A stretch of DNA of 64,000 nt, taken from contig CM042092.1 of assembly GCA_023512835.1 (NCBI GenBank), forward strand, positions 41,186,258-41,250,257, in the 5' to 3' direction. Under the pieces are notes generated by a model that ran no database searches, was not told the origin of the DNA, and saw nothing but the letters and a program-made list of their open reading frames with translations. Numbering within the stretch: position 1 is the stretch's first letter; each line of letters starts with the position of its first letter. The translations under genes and the position numbers were made by a program. The DNA is from Taxillus chinensis (Eukaryota > Streptophyta > Magnoliopsida > Santalales > Loranthaceae). Shown piece by piece: positions 34,001 through 46,045 of this stretch.

Positions 34001-34804
34001 GGTCCTGCCCCACCCTCAGCTGGTGGGGGTGGTAGCTCAGCCTACTCCCAGTATGTCGCCTCCAGCGCCAAGACTGCCTCCAGCTTCAGCCTACTGCCAC
34101 TCTGGCCTCCCCTGAGGTCGGGTCTGGCTAGATCCTGCCTGGCTGGCCTGCCACTGACGAGCTGGCCTCTCAGCCGGTGTACGGAAGCTAGCATCACTCC
34201 TCATGCTAGATGCCATGCCTCCTGCTCCCCTGTTGCTACTCCTAAAAACCCGAAGCAAATGGCCCTCTCGTCCACAGTTGTTGCATCGCCAGTCCTTCTT
34301 AGGACACTCCCCTTGAAGTGACCCTTCTCCCCACATCAGTGACAACCACTAGGTAGACCCCCCGATGGACCTCCCTGTCCACTACTGCCAAAGGTGAACT
34401 TCCCTGGGTTCACAGATGGCTGACCTCGGCTGCGGAAAGAACTGCTGTCTCTCTCCTCAGTCTTGAGCCTCTTGGACCCTAAATCTCGATCAGGCGCACT
34501 CTGCAACTGGCGACCCAGATGAGCCTGCCTCCCATCATCCAGCTCTCTCTCAGCTATACGGGCCGTCTCCATAACCTCAGCATAGGTGAACTTGTGGGCC
34601 TTCAGGTCCTCCTGCCCCACGGTCTCGGGAGCAAATCTGCTCAAGCTCAGGAATTCGCGCTCATACTCAGGCACCGTCTTTGTCCCCTGCTTCAGGTTAC
34701 CGAAGTCCTCCCTCTTCTGCCACCTCAAAGATTCCGGGAAGAACTCATCATGGAAGAGTTGTAGGAACTCCTCCCAAAGCATGAACTGCACCGCACGGCT
34801 CCTC
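34001..34804 (-). pseudogene. gag: D gag, 5'-truncated
   Basis: Begins inside the capsid-type domain at AVQFMLWEEFLQLFHDEFF and runs through the knuckle region (DWRCNNCGREGHLLRVF, with the last Cys lost) to 34020. The start of gag, leader, primer site and 5' LTR are missing. They are replaced by an inverted junction with F at about 34804. Confidence 0.9.
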
Positions 34805-35289
34805 GCGAGATGTCGTTGCTTTTGTTTCGAGGTGCCTCACCTGTCAACAGGTGAAGGCTGAGCACCAGCGGCCGGCATGCATGTTACAGCTGTTGCTAGT
34901 AGCCGAGTGGAAGTGGGACCACATAGCGATGGACTTTGCAACTAGACTTCCACCCACTGCTGGGCAGAAGGACACGATATGGGTGATTGTGGACCGGCTG
35001 ACTAAGTCAGCCCATTTTCTTGCTGTCCGCGAGCGGGATTCCATCGGGGCCTTAAGTCAGCTGTATGTGAACGAGGTGGTGCGACTGCATGGGGTACCAT
35101 CATCAATTGTGTCCGATAGGGATTCGCGGTTTAATTGTCGTTTTTGGGCAGGCTTGCAGGAGGCTATGGGGACAAAGCTTAACTTGAGTACAGCCTTTCA
35201 CCCTGAGACTGACGGTCAGATTGAGAGGACGAATCAGACTTTGGAGGACATGTTATGGGCCTGTGTGTTAGATTTTGGGGGTTTGTGGG
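34805..35289 (+). pseudogene. pol: F integrase fragment, first part
   Basis: Starts within the integrase zinc-finger region (ending CQQVKAEHQRPACM) and keeps the core ([39 protein letters not shown]) open to 35289. D, the Asp of SDRDS and the Glu of QIERT are all present. E then interrupts, and the reading resumes at 45068. Nothing of F upstream of this point remains. Confidence 0.93.
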
Positions 35290-36316
35290 TGTCACGCCCC
35301 AATTTCCATCCACTTGGAAATGAGTAGTGATTGCCCATGCCCGCACCCGAAGGGACAAGGGGTTGGTGCAAGCACCTTAAAAGGACTTCTGGCACGGGTG
35401 CTGTCCCAAACCTGCACAACCAGGCTAACATGCCAAGGGGCATGCTCCTGCTCCCAAACCATGCACACAAACACAAATTGAATAACAACATCTCATTTTA
35501 TTTCATTTCAAAGACTAAATGTTTATTACAACCCAGTCGGGGAAAAACCCCTATGAAGCCAGGTGTACTGTTATAGATAAAACCAAACCAAATTCCATAA
35601 CATAAAACCACGAGCACGACAAAGGAAATAACATAAAACTCCCAGCGTCAGGGACCTAGCTCCTCAACCTTCACCTACCGCCTGCTAAACCCTGCAAAAG
35701 GACAGTTTATAGGAGGGGTGAGCAAACCATAGCTCAGTAGGGATCCAGTCTCCCCAGACCCGTCCCGCTCTACAACATGCATGATATGTGTATGCTTGTG
35801 CTCGTGTCGTGCCTAAGGCTAAAGCAGCAAACATCATCCAGTAAACACTCTTTACCTGAGCCCGCACTGAAGGGCAGAGGACACCCCGCCACCACGGTGA
35901 CATGACATACCACATCCAAGCGAATGTTGCATGGACACCAATGCAACATTTTCAACCCGAGTCAGATATGGTCAACCACCTCCTCGGGCGCCATACCTAC
36001 CCTCAGGAATGGGTGTAAACTTAGCCCACCGTCGTGAGTGCTACACCGAGACTTAGGACCACGTCCTGGCCAAATCTCAAAGGGGTCCAACTATTGTGCC
36101 TGGCCCATATCTCAGCTCAGTCTCAAACAGACCAACGAAACAACGATAGCATTACATCTCGACATGTAAACTCAAGACAAGATTTACACTTTATTTCAAG
36201 GGACCAACATGGTCGAGATACAAGCCACACACATCAGCCTCACAAGGCTTTTTATCAAATACAAATCAAACACAAGACACACCATCACACAGGTATATCA
36301 TCGACACCCATATACA

Positions 36317-36424
36317 AGGTCTCACAGGCATTATATTGAATACATGGCATGCAGGCCTCACAGGCATTTTATCAAATACATAGTGTGCAGGCCTCACAGA
36401 CATTTCATCAAACACATGGTGGGC
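36317..36424 (-). repeat. 36-bp minisatellite, three copies (E LTR)
   Basis: Units start AGGYCTCACAGGCATT at 36317, 36353 and 36389. The 5' LTR has the same array at 44117-44224. Confidence 0.85.
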
Positions 36425-36517
36425 ATAAACAAACCCAGAAAATCCTCAGGCCAAATTCAACATCAGAATCAACAGAACATGCCACTGAAGGCCAACATCC
36501 ATATAGGAGATCACACC

Positions 36518-37030
36518 TATATGGATTTACATATATATGTATATAGGCGAATATCCTAGAACAGAGGAGAGTTAGGAAGAACATGAATCCCTACCTCAGA
36601 CTTTTGTCCTAACCTCTACGCTAGACACCTTCCAACGACGCGAACCACCACGGCAACTGCCCGGAGATCCTCTCTCTCTCTCTCTCTCTATATGGATTTA
36701 CATATATATGTATATAGGCGAATATCCTAGAACAGAGGAGAGTTAGGAAGAACATGAATCCCTACCTCAGACTTTTGTCCTAACCTCTACGCTAGACACC
36801 TTCCAACGACGCGAACCACCACGGCAACTGCCCGGAGATCCTCTCTCTCTCTCTCTCTCTATATGGATTTACATATATATGTATATAGGCGAATATCCTA
36901 GAACAGAGGAGAGTTAGGAAGAACATGAATCCCTACCTCAGACTTTTGTCCTAACCTCTACGCTAGACACCTTCCAACGACGCGAACCACCACGGCAACT
37001 GCCCGGAGATCCTCTCTCTCTCTCTCTCTG
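36518..37030 (-). repeat. 171-bp tandem triplication
   Basis: Copies start at CTATATGGATTTACAT positions 36517, 36688 and 36859, an exact 171-bp step. Each ends in a CT run. The unit covers the transcribed segment between the stem-loop and the CT tract. The 5' LTR has a single copy (from 44317). The copies look identical, so the expansion is recent or an assembly effect. Confidence 0.92.
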
Positions 37031-37104
37031 CAGCGGTACAGCAAAAGAAGAACACAAGAACCCTAAACTCAAACTCAAGCCCTCATTATATAAACACTAC
37101 CCAC

Positions 37105-37163
37105 ATCAAAACGACGTAGTTTTGATTAAGTAAATCCCAGGATCAAAACGACGTAGTTTTGAT
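37105..37163 (-). promoter_or_regulatory. E 3' LTR paired palindromes
   Basis: Perfect palindromes at 37105-37126 and 37142-37163, 37 bp apart. A TATA-like box (minus strand TATATAATG) lies just downstream near 37085-37093. The matching 5' LTR pair is at 44567-44588 (one end base changed) and 44604-44625. Confidence 0.6.
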
Positions 37164-37589
37164 CACATAAGTTAGCACCTTTCCGCACCCATATAGGCCA
37201 AAATACTCAGAATTTCAACATGGTCCTTTGGAGGAAGATCATTAGAATGTCAAAACCAAGGGAACCATGCAAAAATATGGCTACACGCCAATTTGAACGT
37301 GAATTCCCCAATTCACGTGCAACTCCAAATGCGCTCAAACGTCACCCCTAGCCTCCTTGCATCATGTAAAAGACAACCACACTTGCACGTGAAATGGACC
37401 CATTTCACATGCACCTCATATACACGTCCGTTTGGCCTGAAACTTCTGTGGTAGATAGAGGACATCATTCTAAGCATCTTTCCTTTTGTACGTGAATTCA
37501 TTTGAGCCCATTCACTAGGTCAAAATCTAGAAAAAAAAACCCTACTCAGAAGGCAAAACTGTGACTAACTCAAGGTACGGGTCCTTACA

Positions 37590-37832
37590 TCCTCTCCCCC
37601 TTAAGACTTTTCGTCCTCGAAAAGAAAAGGTGGAATGAAAGAAAACAATCACAACCAATGCATAGGCCTCTAACACCCTCTAGCACAAATTAATACACAA
37701 CAAATCACAAATTATTTCACACATTTATACACTCCACATGGTCATGTAGCAATGTTATATTCTCAGGTTACCTAACTAGTTGGGCAAATACCTGATTATG
37801 TTGAAGTTTGATGCTTGCCCTCCTCCCTTCCT
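37590..37832 (-). other. E polypurine tract and 3' untranslated stretch
   Basis: 37590-37602 is AAGGGGGAGAGGA on the minus strand. About 230 bp of non-coding sequence separates it from the pol stop at 37833. Confidence 0.85.
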
Positions 37833-39020
37833 TCAGAGTTGTTCGTCCTCGAACAGATCAGGATAATGAGCATGCATCTCAGCCTCACGTTCCCAGGTCT
37901 CTTCCTCCAGCCCTCGGTGTTGCCACAACACCCGAACCAACGGAATAGTCTTACCTCGCAGCTGCTTCTCGCGGCTATCTACAATACGGATGGGTGCCTC
38001 GACAATAGACACATCCTCTCCAAGATCCAGGGTACCCCAATCTAGCATGTGTGTGGGATCTGGATGATATTTCCGCAACTGGGATACATGGAAAACATTA
38101 TGAACTCTGCTCAAACTAGGTGGTAACGCCAACCTATAAGCAACAGGTCCAACTCTGCTCAAAATCTCGAACGGTCTAATGTACCGAGGGGACAACTTGG
38201 ACCCAGTCCCAAATCTCTTATGCCCTCTCCGTGGAGAAACACGAAGGAATACGTGGTCTCCCACCAAAAACTCCAACGGTCGGCGTCGGCGATCTGCATA
38301 AGACTTCTGTCCGCTCCGAGCCGTAAGAAGGCGTTGCCGAATCACTGAACTTTTGCCGTAGCCTCTTGGACCAATTGAGGTCCTAACATAGCTGCCTCTC
38401 CGCCTTCGCCCAACATAATGGAGACCGACACGGTCGGCCATACAATGCCTCAAACGGGGCCATCCCAATCAAAGACCGGTAACCGTTATTATAGGCAAAC
38501 TCCACCGGGAGGAAGGTGGGAAGCCCATGATCCTCCAAAATCAAGTACACAAGCCCTCAACAAGTCTTCCAATGTTTGAATGGTCCTCTCGGACTGACCA
38601 TCGGTCTCAGGGATGGAATGCGGTACTCAAATTAAGTCGGGTTCCTAATGCTTCCTGCAGACCTCCCCAAAACGGGATGTAAACCGCGCATCCCTGTCCA
38701 AAACAATAGACAAGGGCACTCCGTGTAGGCGGACAATCTCATCAACATACAACTGGCTTAACGTGCCGATAGAGTCGCGCTCTCGAATTGCCAAGAAATG
38801 GGCTGACTTAGTTAAGCGGTCCACTATGACCCAAATCATGTCCTTCCTCCCAAGTGGTAGGAAGTCCCGTCACGAAGTCCATGGTAATATGCTCCCACTT
38901 CCACTCGCCTACGAGGTAAAGGCCGCAATTGACCAGCGGGTCGTTGGTGCTCTGCCTTCACTTGCCGACAGGTAAGGCACCTGGAAACAAACTCGCTACC
39001 CTCCGTTTCAGCCCTGGCCA
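37833..39020 (-). pseudogene. pol: E integrase with chromodomain
   Basis: Open 38468-37833 (211 codons): [18 protein letters not shown], the C-terminal [18 protein letters not shown] block, then the chromodomain (VLWQHRGLEEETWERE), ending FEDEQL. The core is in fragments at 38645-38839 ([25 protein letters not shown] with Leu for Ser) and 38836-39021 (CLTCRQVKAEHQRPAG), with frameshifts between. The chromodomain module is intact although the core is not. Confidence 0.9.
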
Positions 39021-40540
39021 CCAGGAACGTGCGCGAACGGCATGATACATCTTAGTTCCTCCTGGATGTACAGCCAAACGGGAATGATGAAATTCCCTCG
39101 AAGACATCCTCACGCAAGGGAGGTGGTACTATCAAACGCCCCCGAAATTTCAGCTCATGCTCAACTCCTTCGTCCGGCTCTCGACGGCTCTCCGGCCTCT
39201 ATCCCGGGCCCGGATCACCTCACGGTCCACGTCGCCTAACTGTCCCTCACGGACACGCTGATACAACTCTGGTATCACATTGAGAGGACACAAGATAGCT
39301 CCCTCATCGCTGAAAGCAGGTTGCACCTGAAGCACCGCCAACCGCTCCATCATTTTCCATTCTCTCATGGAAACCTCAGCTTTCCCTTTTCAACTTAGCG
39401 CGTCGGCTACTAAATTTCCCTTCCCAGGCATGTAGGAGAGCGTGAAGTCAAACATTTGCAGGTACTCTACCCACCTCCGTTGTCGCAAATTTAGGTCTCT
39501 CTGGGTGAAGATATACTGTAGGCTTTTGTGGTCAGTATATACCACAAATTTCTCTCCCAACAGGTAATGTCGCCAAGACTTCAGGGCAAAAATAACTGCT
39601 GCTAACTCCAGGTCGTGTGTTGGGTAGTTTTGCTCATGGGACTTCAGCTGTCGCGAGCCATATGCTATGACTTAGCGTTCTTGCATCAGAACACACCCCA
39701 GTCCAACGCGAGACGCATCACAATACACCTCGAATGGCACTCCCTCCTACGGTAGACTCAACACCGGTGCAGTAATTAGGCGAGTCTTCAACTCCTCGAA
39801 TGCCTGCTGGCACTTGTCCGTCCACTCGAATTTGGCTCCCTTCCGTGTAAGAGCTGTCATGGGCGCCGCCAACCGAGAAAATCCTTCCACAAAACGCCGG
39901 TAATACCCCCGCGGACCCAAGAAACTCCGGATCTCAAAAATATTTGTGGGCCTCTTCCAAGATGCTACGGACTCAATCTTGGTTGGGTCCACTCTAACTC
40001 CTTCGGCAGATACCACATGCCCAAGAAAATGCACCTCTCGCATCCAGAAGTCACACTTGCTAAATTTAGCATACAAGTGATGATCTCGTAGCGCCTGCAG
40101 CACCACGTCCAAGTGCTCCTCATGCTTAGCTTGGGTTTTGGAGTACACAAGGATGTTGTCAATAAATACCACCACGAAGGAATCCAGGTATGGGGCAAAT
40201 ACCTGATTCATTAGATGCATGAACACGGCAGGTGCGTTCGTGAGCCCAAAACGCATCACTAACCACTCATAGTGTCCGTATCTGCACCTGAACGCCGTCT
40301 TAGGGATGTCTTCGCTCCTGACCCTCAATTGATGATATCCCGAATGCAGATCGATTTTTGAGAACCACCGTGCTCCACTCAGCTGGTCGAATAAGTCATC
40401 GATCCGCGGCAAAGGGTATTTGTTCTTTACTGTTACTTGATTCAGCTTCCGATAATCAATGCAAAGTCATAACGAACCATCTGCCTTCTTAGCAAACAAG
40501 ACCGGTGCACCCCAAGGTGAGGTACTAGGACGGATAAAAC
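39021..40540 (-). pseudogene. pol: E reverse transcriptase and RNase H
   Basis: Open 40412-39747 (221 codons): [33 protein letters not shown], then FIDNILVYS, where the second catalytic Asp of FIDD is Asn. [12 protein letters not shown] and the start of the connection to RNase H follow. RNase H continues through several stops to 39369, and the linker to integrase is at 39368-39150. Loss of a metal-binding Asp predicts an inactive polymerase. Confidence 0.92.
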
Positions 40541-41349
40541 CTTTATCTCCCAGTTCCTTTATTTGCTTCTGAAGCTCCCGCAACTCGGCGGGTCCCATCC
40601 AGGTATGCTACTTGTGAGATGGGTCCCACCCCTGGCAACAGTTCAACCGTGAACTCGATACTTCGTGTGGAGGCAACTCCAACAACTCCCCAGGAAAGAC
40701 ATCCTGGAAATTTTCGACAACATCCTGGCCACACCCTTTTCTCTAAGTTACCTTCCTCCTCAAAGGTTAGGGTGGCAAGCCTATGGGTAATATTGCCCCA
40801 TAGCTCCCTCGTCGGTCCAGCTCTCCCAGCATTCCTATCCCATTCACCCACTAGGGTACAGGAAGATCCTGTGGGTGTAGTAAATGATACTCGTCGCCTA
40901 TAGCAATCAATCTTAGCCTGAAAGGCCATCAACCATCCATCCCCGAATCAAACTAAAAGTCTTCATGGGCATTACGTACAAATCAAATGAGAGGTTAACC
41001 TCTCCTATCGTAAGCGCACACTCTCGACACATTTGGTGGATCAACTCCACACCTCCCATTGGGGACTCGACCCTCGAGGTCTATCGGCCTCCACACAATC
41101 AAGTCCAAGGCTCTCCACCAAGGACTTAGCAATCAGGGAACACGAAGCTCCGGTATCAAACAATGCAGCAACAATAGTGCGAGATATTAGAATAGTACCT
41201 CGAACCACCGAAGGTCCAGCCCCACCTTCCTCGGAGGGTGATGGTAATTCCTCCATTTCACTGGTCTTGAGGTAAGCGCGAACACCTGCCTTGGCCTGCC
41301 CCACCACTAGCCTCACTTGCCTTCCCTTTTGCTCCTGCTGCAGTCCCAT
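40541..41349 (-). pseudogene. pol: E protease and PR-RT linker
   Basis: Frame 41349-41041 holds [20 protein letters not shown] with intact DTG. Frame 40932-40543 holds the [14 protein letters not shown] block and the linker ([17 protein letters not shown]). At least one frameshift lies between 40930 and 41040. Confidence 0.88.
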
Positions 41350-42620
41350 TGGGGACGCCCCTCCTATCCTCCTTGTGGTTGCCTCTCCCCCCGTGGCCTA
41401 GTGTGACCGGAACCAGCCTGACCGGCCTGCCACGAATGTGCCGGCTTTGGGGCTGGGGCCTGAAATTGGGTCCCACCCCTGCTCCCTTGTGCTAAGCTTC
41501 CAGCTCCCCCTGCTGTTCCCCTTGCTTGAAACACACCTTGCTGATGTGTCCCACCATCCCACGCCTATGACACGTCAAGTGCTGCTTGGGGCACTCACGT
41601 TTGACGTGCCACCGACAGGCACAACAGGTACACCCGCTTGGGAAGTTCCCGCGGCACTCCACTGTCCTCCAAAGTAACGGGATCTGGGCGGAGCCATTGA
41701 AGCTTGGCCCCTATCCTTGGGAAAAGTCCCACTCTCGGGCTCAACCTTCGCCTCTTGGTTTCACCGTGCTTGTCGCGCGCCTCGCCCCCATCCGCTCCTG
41801 GTGAGCCTGTCTTCCCTCCTCTAATCCTCTCTCAACAATCTTGGCGGTGTCCACGACTTCAAAGATAGGTCTTCGGTCGCAAGATCTCCACCCTTTGCTT
41901 CAGGGCAGGTTTGAGACCCATGGTAAACTTATGAGCCTTCAGGTCCTCCCTTGATATTGCTTCTAGAGCAAACCGACTCAGCCCCCGGAAATCTCGCTCA
42001 TACTCGCTATCGAGCGCGATCCCCGCTTCAGTCGCCGAACTCCTCCCGCTTCGCCACCGCAATGACTCTAGAAAGAACTCCTCATGGAATAGCTGGAGGA
42101 ACTCATCCCAGGCCATGGTCTCCATGTCCCGGCTTCCTGAGATGCTAAGCCACCATTCCAAGGCTTCCTCCTCCAACTGCCGGACTGCTAGTCTCACTTT
42201 GTCTTCCTCCCGGGGTCGAAGAAAGGAGAACACATGCTCGATCTGCCGTAGCCAGTGCTCTGCTCCTAGAGGTTTAGCTCCTCCCTTGAACCTTGGTGGA
42301 TGTTCCTTTCGGAACTGCGTCAACACGTCTCCCTCTTCCCGCCTCACCGGCACTTCCTGCCTACACGGAGGTTCCGCCTCACGGGGTGGAGAGGGTGGCA
42401 CTGCCTGTCGTGCCATCATCTCCTGACGCACCTCGTTTAGGATCTCTCCCCTGAGGTCCTCACGCATGCCTTGCACGTTCTCACTTAGGGCCCGGACTTG
42501 GGCCATGATCCGCTCCAGGGGATCATCGCCCTCTACATGCTGTCCTCTTTCCTCTCCAGCACGTGCAGAAGATTCATCTTCTACAGCTGGAGTAGCTCGG
42601 GTTACTCTCCTAGGAGGCAT
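41258..42620 (-). pseudogene. gag: E gag
   Basis: ATG at 42620 (MPPRRVTRATPAVEDESS) opens a 253-codon frame to 41859. It has a coiled N-terminal part, the capsid-type domain (HWLRQIEHVFSFLRPREEDK, EEALEWWLS, WDEFLQLFHEEFF) and DLKAHKFTMGL. The C-terminal knuckle region at 41840-41258 is broken by frameshifts; CRWHVKREC-like remnants lie near 41590-41620. Longest intact gag stretch in the window. Confidence 0.92.
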
Positions 42621-43084
42621 AGTCTACATAATTTAAACCAAACTAGGATCAGCTTCTCTCAAGCTCTACACACCCTCATCCCCATGGGCCATGAGGTACT
42701 CAAGCAACGTTTTACATTTAAACACACAGGTAAATCACAGAAGTACACAGCAGCAATTCATAGCAACAAGCCTCACAGAAAATCACCGAATTTCACAGCA
42801 ACAAAATTTTGTTTTTAGCAACAAGTTTCAGCAACATAGCATGTCCAATCATGATACTCATACTGAAATTAAACTAGTGCCCTAATGCCAATGCATGTAT
42901 GCACCCTCAACCCAAATGCAAATGCCCTACTCCTTGGTCTAACTACCCCTGAGTACACCCCAGAAGACCAGATAGGACCACGTTGATCAAGCGTGTCCTA
43001 TACTGCCTCCGAAGAGTCTCAGAAGCAGCCAGGCCTCCCCACTATCCTAGGTCCACCAGACCATGAACTATGGCTCTGATACCA
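42621..43084 (-). other. E leader and primer-binding site
   Basis: About 450 bp of non-coding leader. 43073-43084 is TGGTATCAGAGC on the minus strand, the initiator-Met primer site, three bases from the LTR. Confidence 0.92.
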
Positions 43085-43087
43085 TAT

Positions 43088-45062
43088 TGTCACGCCCCAA
43101 TTTCCTTCCACTTGGAAATGAGTAGTGATTGCCCATGCCCGCACCCGAAGGGACAAGGGGTTGGTGCAAGCACCTTAAAAGGACTTCCGGGCACGGTGTT
43201 GTCCCAAACCTGCACAACCAGGCTAACATGCCAAGGGGCATGCTCCTGCTCCCAAACCATGCACACAAACACAAATTGAATAACAACATCTCATTTTATT
43301 TCATTTCAAAGACTAAATGTTTATTACAACCCGGCGGGGAAAAACCCCTATGAAGCCAGGGGTCTATGTTACAAATAAAACCAAACCAAATTCCAGAACA
43401 TAAAACCACGAGCACGACAAAGGAAAATAACATAAAACTCCCGACCCTCAGGGACCTAGCTCCTCGGCCTTCACCTACCGCCCGCTAAACCCTGGCAAAA
43501 GGACGGTTTATAGGAGGGGTGAGTAAACCATAGCTCGTAGGGATCTAGTCTCCCCTGGACCCGTCCCGCTCTACAACATGCATGATATGTGTATGCTTGT
43601 GCTCGTGTCGTGCCTAAGGCTAAAGCAAGAAACATCACCCAGTAAACACTCTTTACCTGAGCCCACACCGAAGGGCAGAGGACACCCCGCCACCACGGCG
43701 ACATGACATACCACATCCAGGCGAATGTTGCATGGACACCAATGCAACATTTTCCACTCGAGTCGATATGGTCAACCACCTCCTCGGGCGCCATACCTAC
43801 CCTCAGGAATGGGTGTAGACTTAGCCCACCGTCGTGAGTGCTACACCGAGACTCAGGACCACGTCCTGGCCAAATCTCAAAGGGGTCCAGCTATTGTGCC
43901 TGGCCCATATCTCGGCTCGGTCTCAAACAGACCAACGAAACAAAGATAGCATTACATCTCGACATGTAAACCCAAGACAAGCATTTACACTTTATTTCGG
44001 AGGGACCAACATGGTCGATACAAGCCACACACATCAGCCTCACAGGCTTTTTATCAAATACAAATCAAACACAGGACACACCAGTCACACAGGTATATCA
44101 TCGACACCCATATACAAGGTCTCACAGGCATTATATTGAATACATGGCATGCAGGTCTCACAGGCATTTTATCAAATACATAGTGTGCAGGCCTCACAGA
44201 CATTTCATCAAACACATGGTGGGCATAAACAAACCCAGAAAATCCTCAGGCCAAATTCAACATCAGAATCAACAGAACATGCCACTGAAGGCCAACATCC
44301 ATATAGGAGATCACACCTATATGGATTTACATATATATGTATATAGGCGAATATCCTAGAACAGAAGAGAGTTAGGAAGAACATGAATCCCTACCTCAGA
44401 CTTTTTTCCTAACCTCTACGCTAGATACCTTCCAACGACGCGAACCACCACGGCAATCGCCCAGGAGATCCTCTCTCTCTCTCTCTTGGGCAAGCATGCA
44501 GCAAAGAAGAAGAACACAAGAACCCTAAACTCAAACTCAAGCCCTCATTATATAGACACTACCCACGTCAAAACGACGTAGTTTTGATTAAGTAAATCCC
44601 AGGATCAAAACGACGTAGTTTTGATCACACAAGTTAGCACCTTTCCGCACCCATATAGGCCAAAATACTTAGAATTTCAACATGGTCCTTTGGAGGAAGA
44701 TCATTAGAATGTCAAAACCAAGGGAACCATGCAAAAATATGGCTGCACGCCAATTTGAACGTGAATTCCCCAATTCACGTGCAACTCCAAATGCACTCCA
44801 AATGCGCTCAAACTTCACCCCTAGCCTCCTTGCATCATGTAGAAGACAACCACACTTGCACGTGAAATGGACCCATTTCACGTGCACCTCACATACACGC
44901 CCGTTTGGCCTGAAACTTCTGTGGTAGATAGAGGACATCATTCTAAGCATCTTTCCTTTTGCACGTGAATTCATTTGAGCCCATTCACTAGGTCAAAATC
45001 TAGAAAAAAAAACCCTACTCAAAAGGCAAAACTGTGACTAACTCAAGGTACGGGTCCTTACA
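43088..45062 (-). repeat. E 5' LTR
   Basis: 1975 bp, on the plus strand TGTCACGCCCC...GTCCTTACA. Hairpins at 44759-44780 (ACGTGAATT/AATTCACGT, loop CCCC) and 44857-44886 (14-bp arms TGCACGTGAAATGG/CCATTTCACGTGCA). Palindrome pair 44567-44625, stem-loop 44297-44326, 36-bp array 44117-44224. One copy of the 171-bp segment. Confidence 0.95.
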
Positions 45063-45759
45063 GTGGGCCACTCACCTTCCTTTGGTGGAGTTTGCCTACA
45101 ACAATAGTTATCAACCATACATTTGGGATGGCTCCTTTTGAGGCGTTGTATGGGCGGCCGTGTCGATCACCTTTGTGTTGGACCGAGGTGGGGGAGACAG
45201 CTCTCTTGGGACCACAGTTGGTTCAAGAGGGTACCGAGAAGGTTAAGTTGATTCGTCAGCGGTTGTTATCAGCTCAGAGTCGGCAGAAATCCTATGCGGA
45301 TCAGCGGCGGTGACCTTTGGAGTTTTCTATGGGAGTTCATGTATTTCTCCGTGTCTCTCCATGACGTGGACATGGCGCTTTGGGAGAGGTTCCAAACTCT
45401 CTCCCCGGTTCGTTGGTCCTTTTGAAGTTCTAGCTCGTGTGGGACCTATCGCTTACCGATTAGCATTGCCACTGCGATTGAGTCGAGTGCACAATGTGTT
45501 CCACGTGTCCCAGTTGAGGAAGTATCATCCTAACCCCGCTCATGTGATTGATTGGGGGACATTGGACATTGAGGATGACATGTCCGTTGTTGAGGCCCCT
45601 ATTCGTATACTAGATCACCGGGAGAAACTTCTGCGGGATCGTACTATCCCTTTGGTTGGCGTACTATGGCAGCACCATGGCATTGAGGAGGAGACTTGGG
45701 AACGGTAGTCGTTGATGCGTGAGCACCACCCGGAGTTGTTCGAGGACGAACACTCTTAA
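45063..45759 (+). pseudogene. pol: F integrase C-terminus and chromodomain
   Basis: Continues F after [37 protein letters not shown], the [19 protein letters not shown] block, [17 protein letters not shown], then the chromodomain region. Frameshifts lie near 45110 and 45310-45370. A TAG at 45706-45708 comes shortly before the normal end (ELFEDEHS, TAA at 45757-45759). Confidence 0.92.
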
Positions 45760-46045
45760 AGGTGGAGGGGTGGCAGTTGGCTGGTGTATTTATATTTCCT
45801 TTCGACTTTTGACTTTTATTTGTATTGAATGTGTTAATGAAATGCGTTTGTGATGGGTACTTGTGACATGTGGATGTGTTTCCATGGATTATGATGCATT
45901 TGGTTGTGGACTGTGGTGGCACTCTGTGTTATGTGCTATTGTGTACAATGTGCGGTGTATGACCATTTGGGTGTTGTGGCTTCCTGTGTAGTTTCCCTTG
46001 CATGTTGTTTCTTTTTGAGGACCAAAAGTCTTAAGGGGGAGAGGA
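45760..46045 (+). other. F 3' untranslated stretch and polypurine tract
   Basis: Non-coding, ending AAGGGGGAGAGGA at 46033-46045, directly before the LTR. Confidence 0.85.

Larger units (their letters stand above)
35290..37589 (-). repeat. E 3' LTR with internal triplication
   Basis: 2300 bp, on the plus strand TGTCACGCCCC...GTCCTTACA. About 325 bp longer than the 5' LTR because a 171-bp segment is present three times (36518-37030). It carries a hairpin at 37297-37318 (arms ACGTGAATT/AATTCACGT), the palindrome pair at 37105-37163, a TATA-like box near 37087-37093 and the stem-loop at 36497-36526. Confidence 0.95.
35290..45062 (-). mobile_element. E: complete Ty3/gypsy chromovirus, Tekay type
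   Basis: LTRs at 35290-37589 (3') and 43088-45062 (5'), with target duplication GTGGG at 35285-35289 and 45063-45067. Primer site, leader, gag, protease, RT, RNase H, integrase, chromodomain and polypurine tract are all present in order. Gag shares the MPPRRVTRA start with G but diverges strongly after it, so E is a separate subfamily. The RT active site is changed and the frame is broken repeatedly. Confidence 0.95.
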
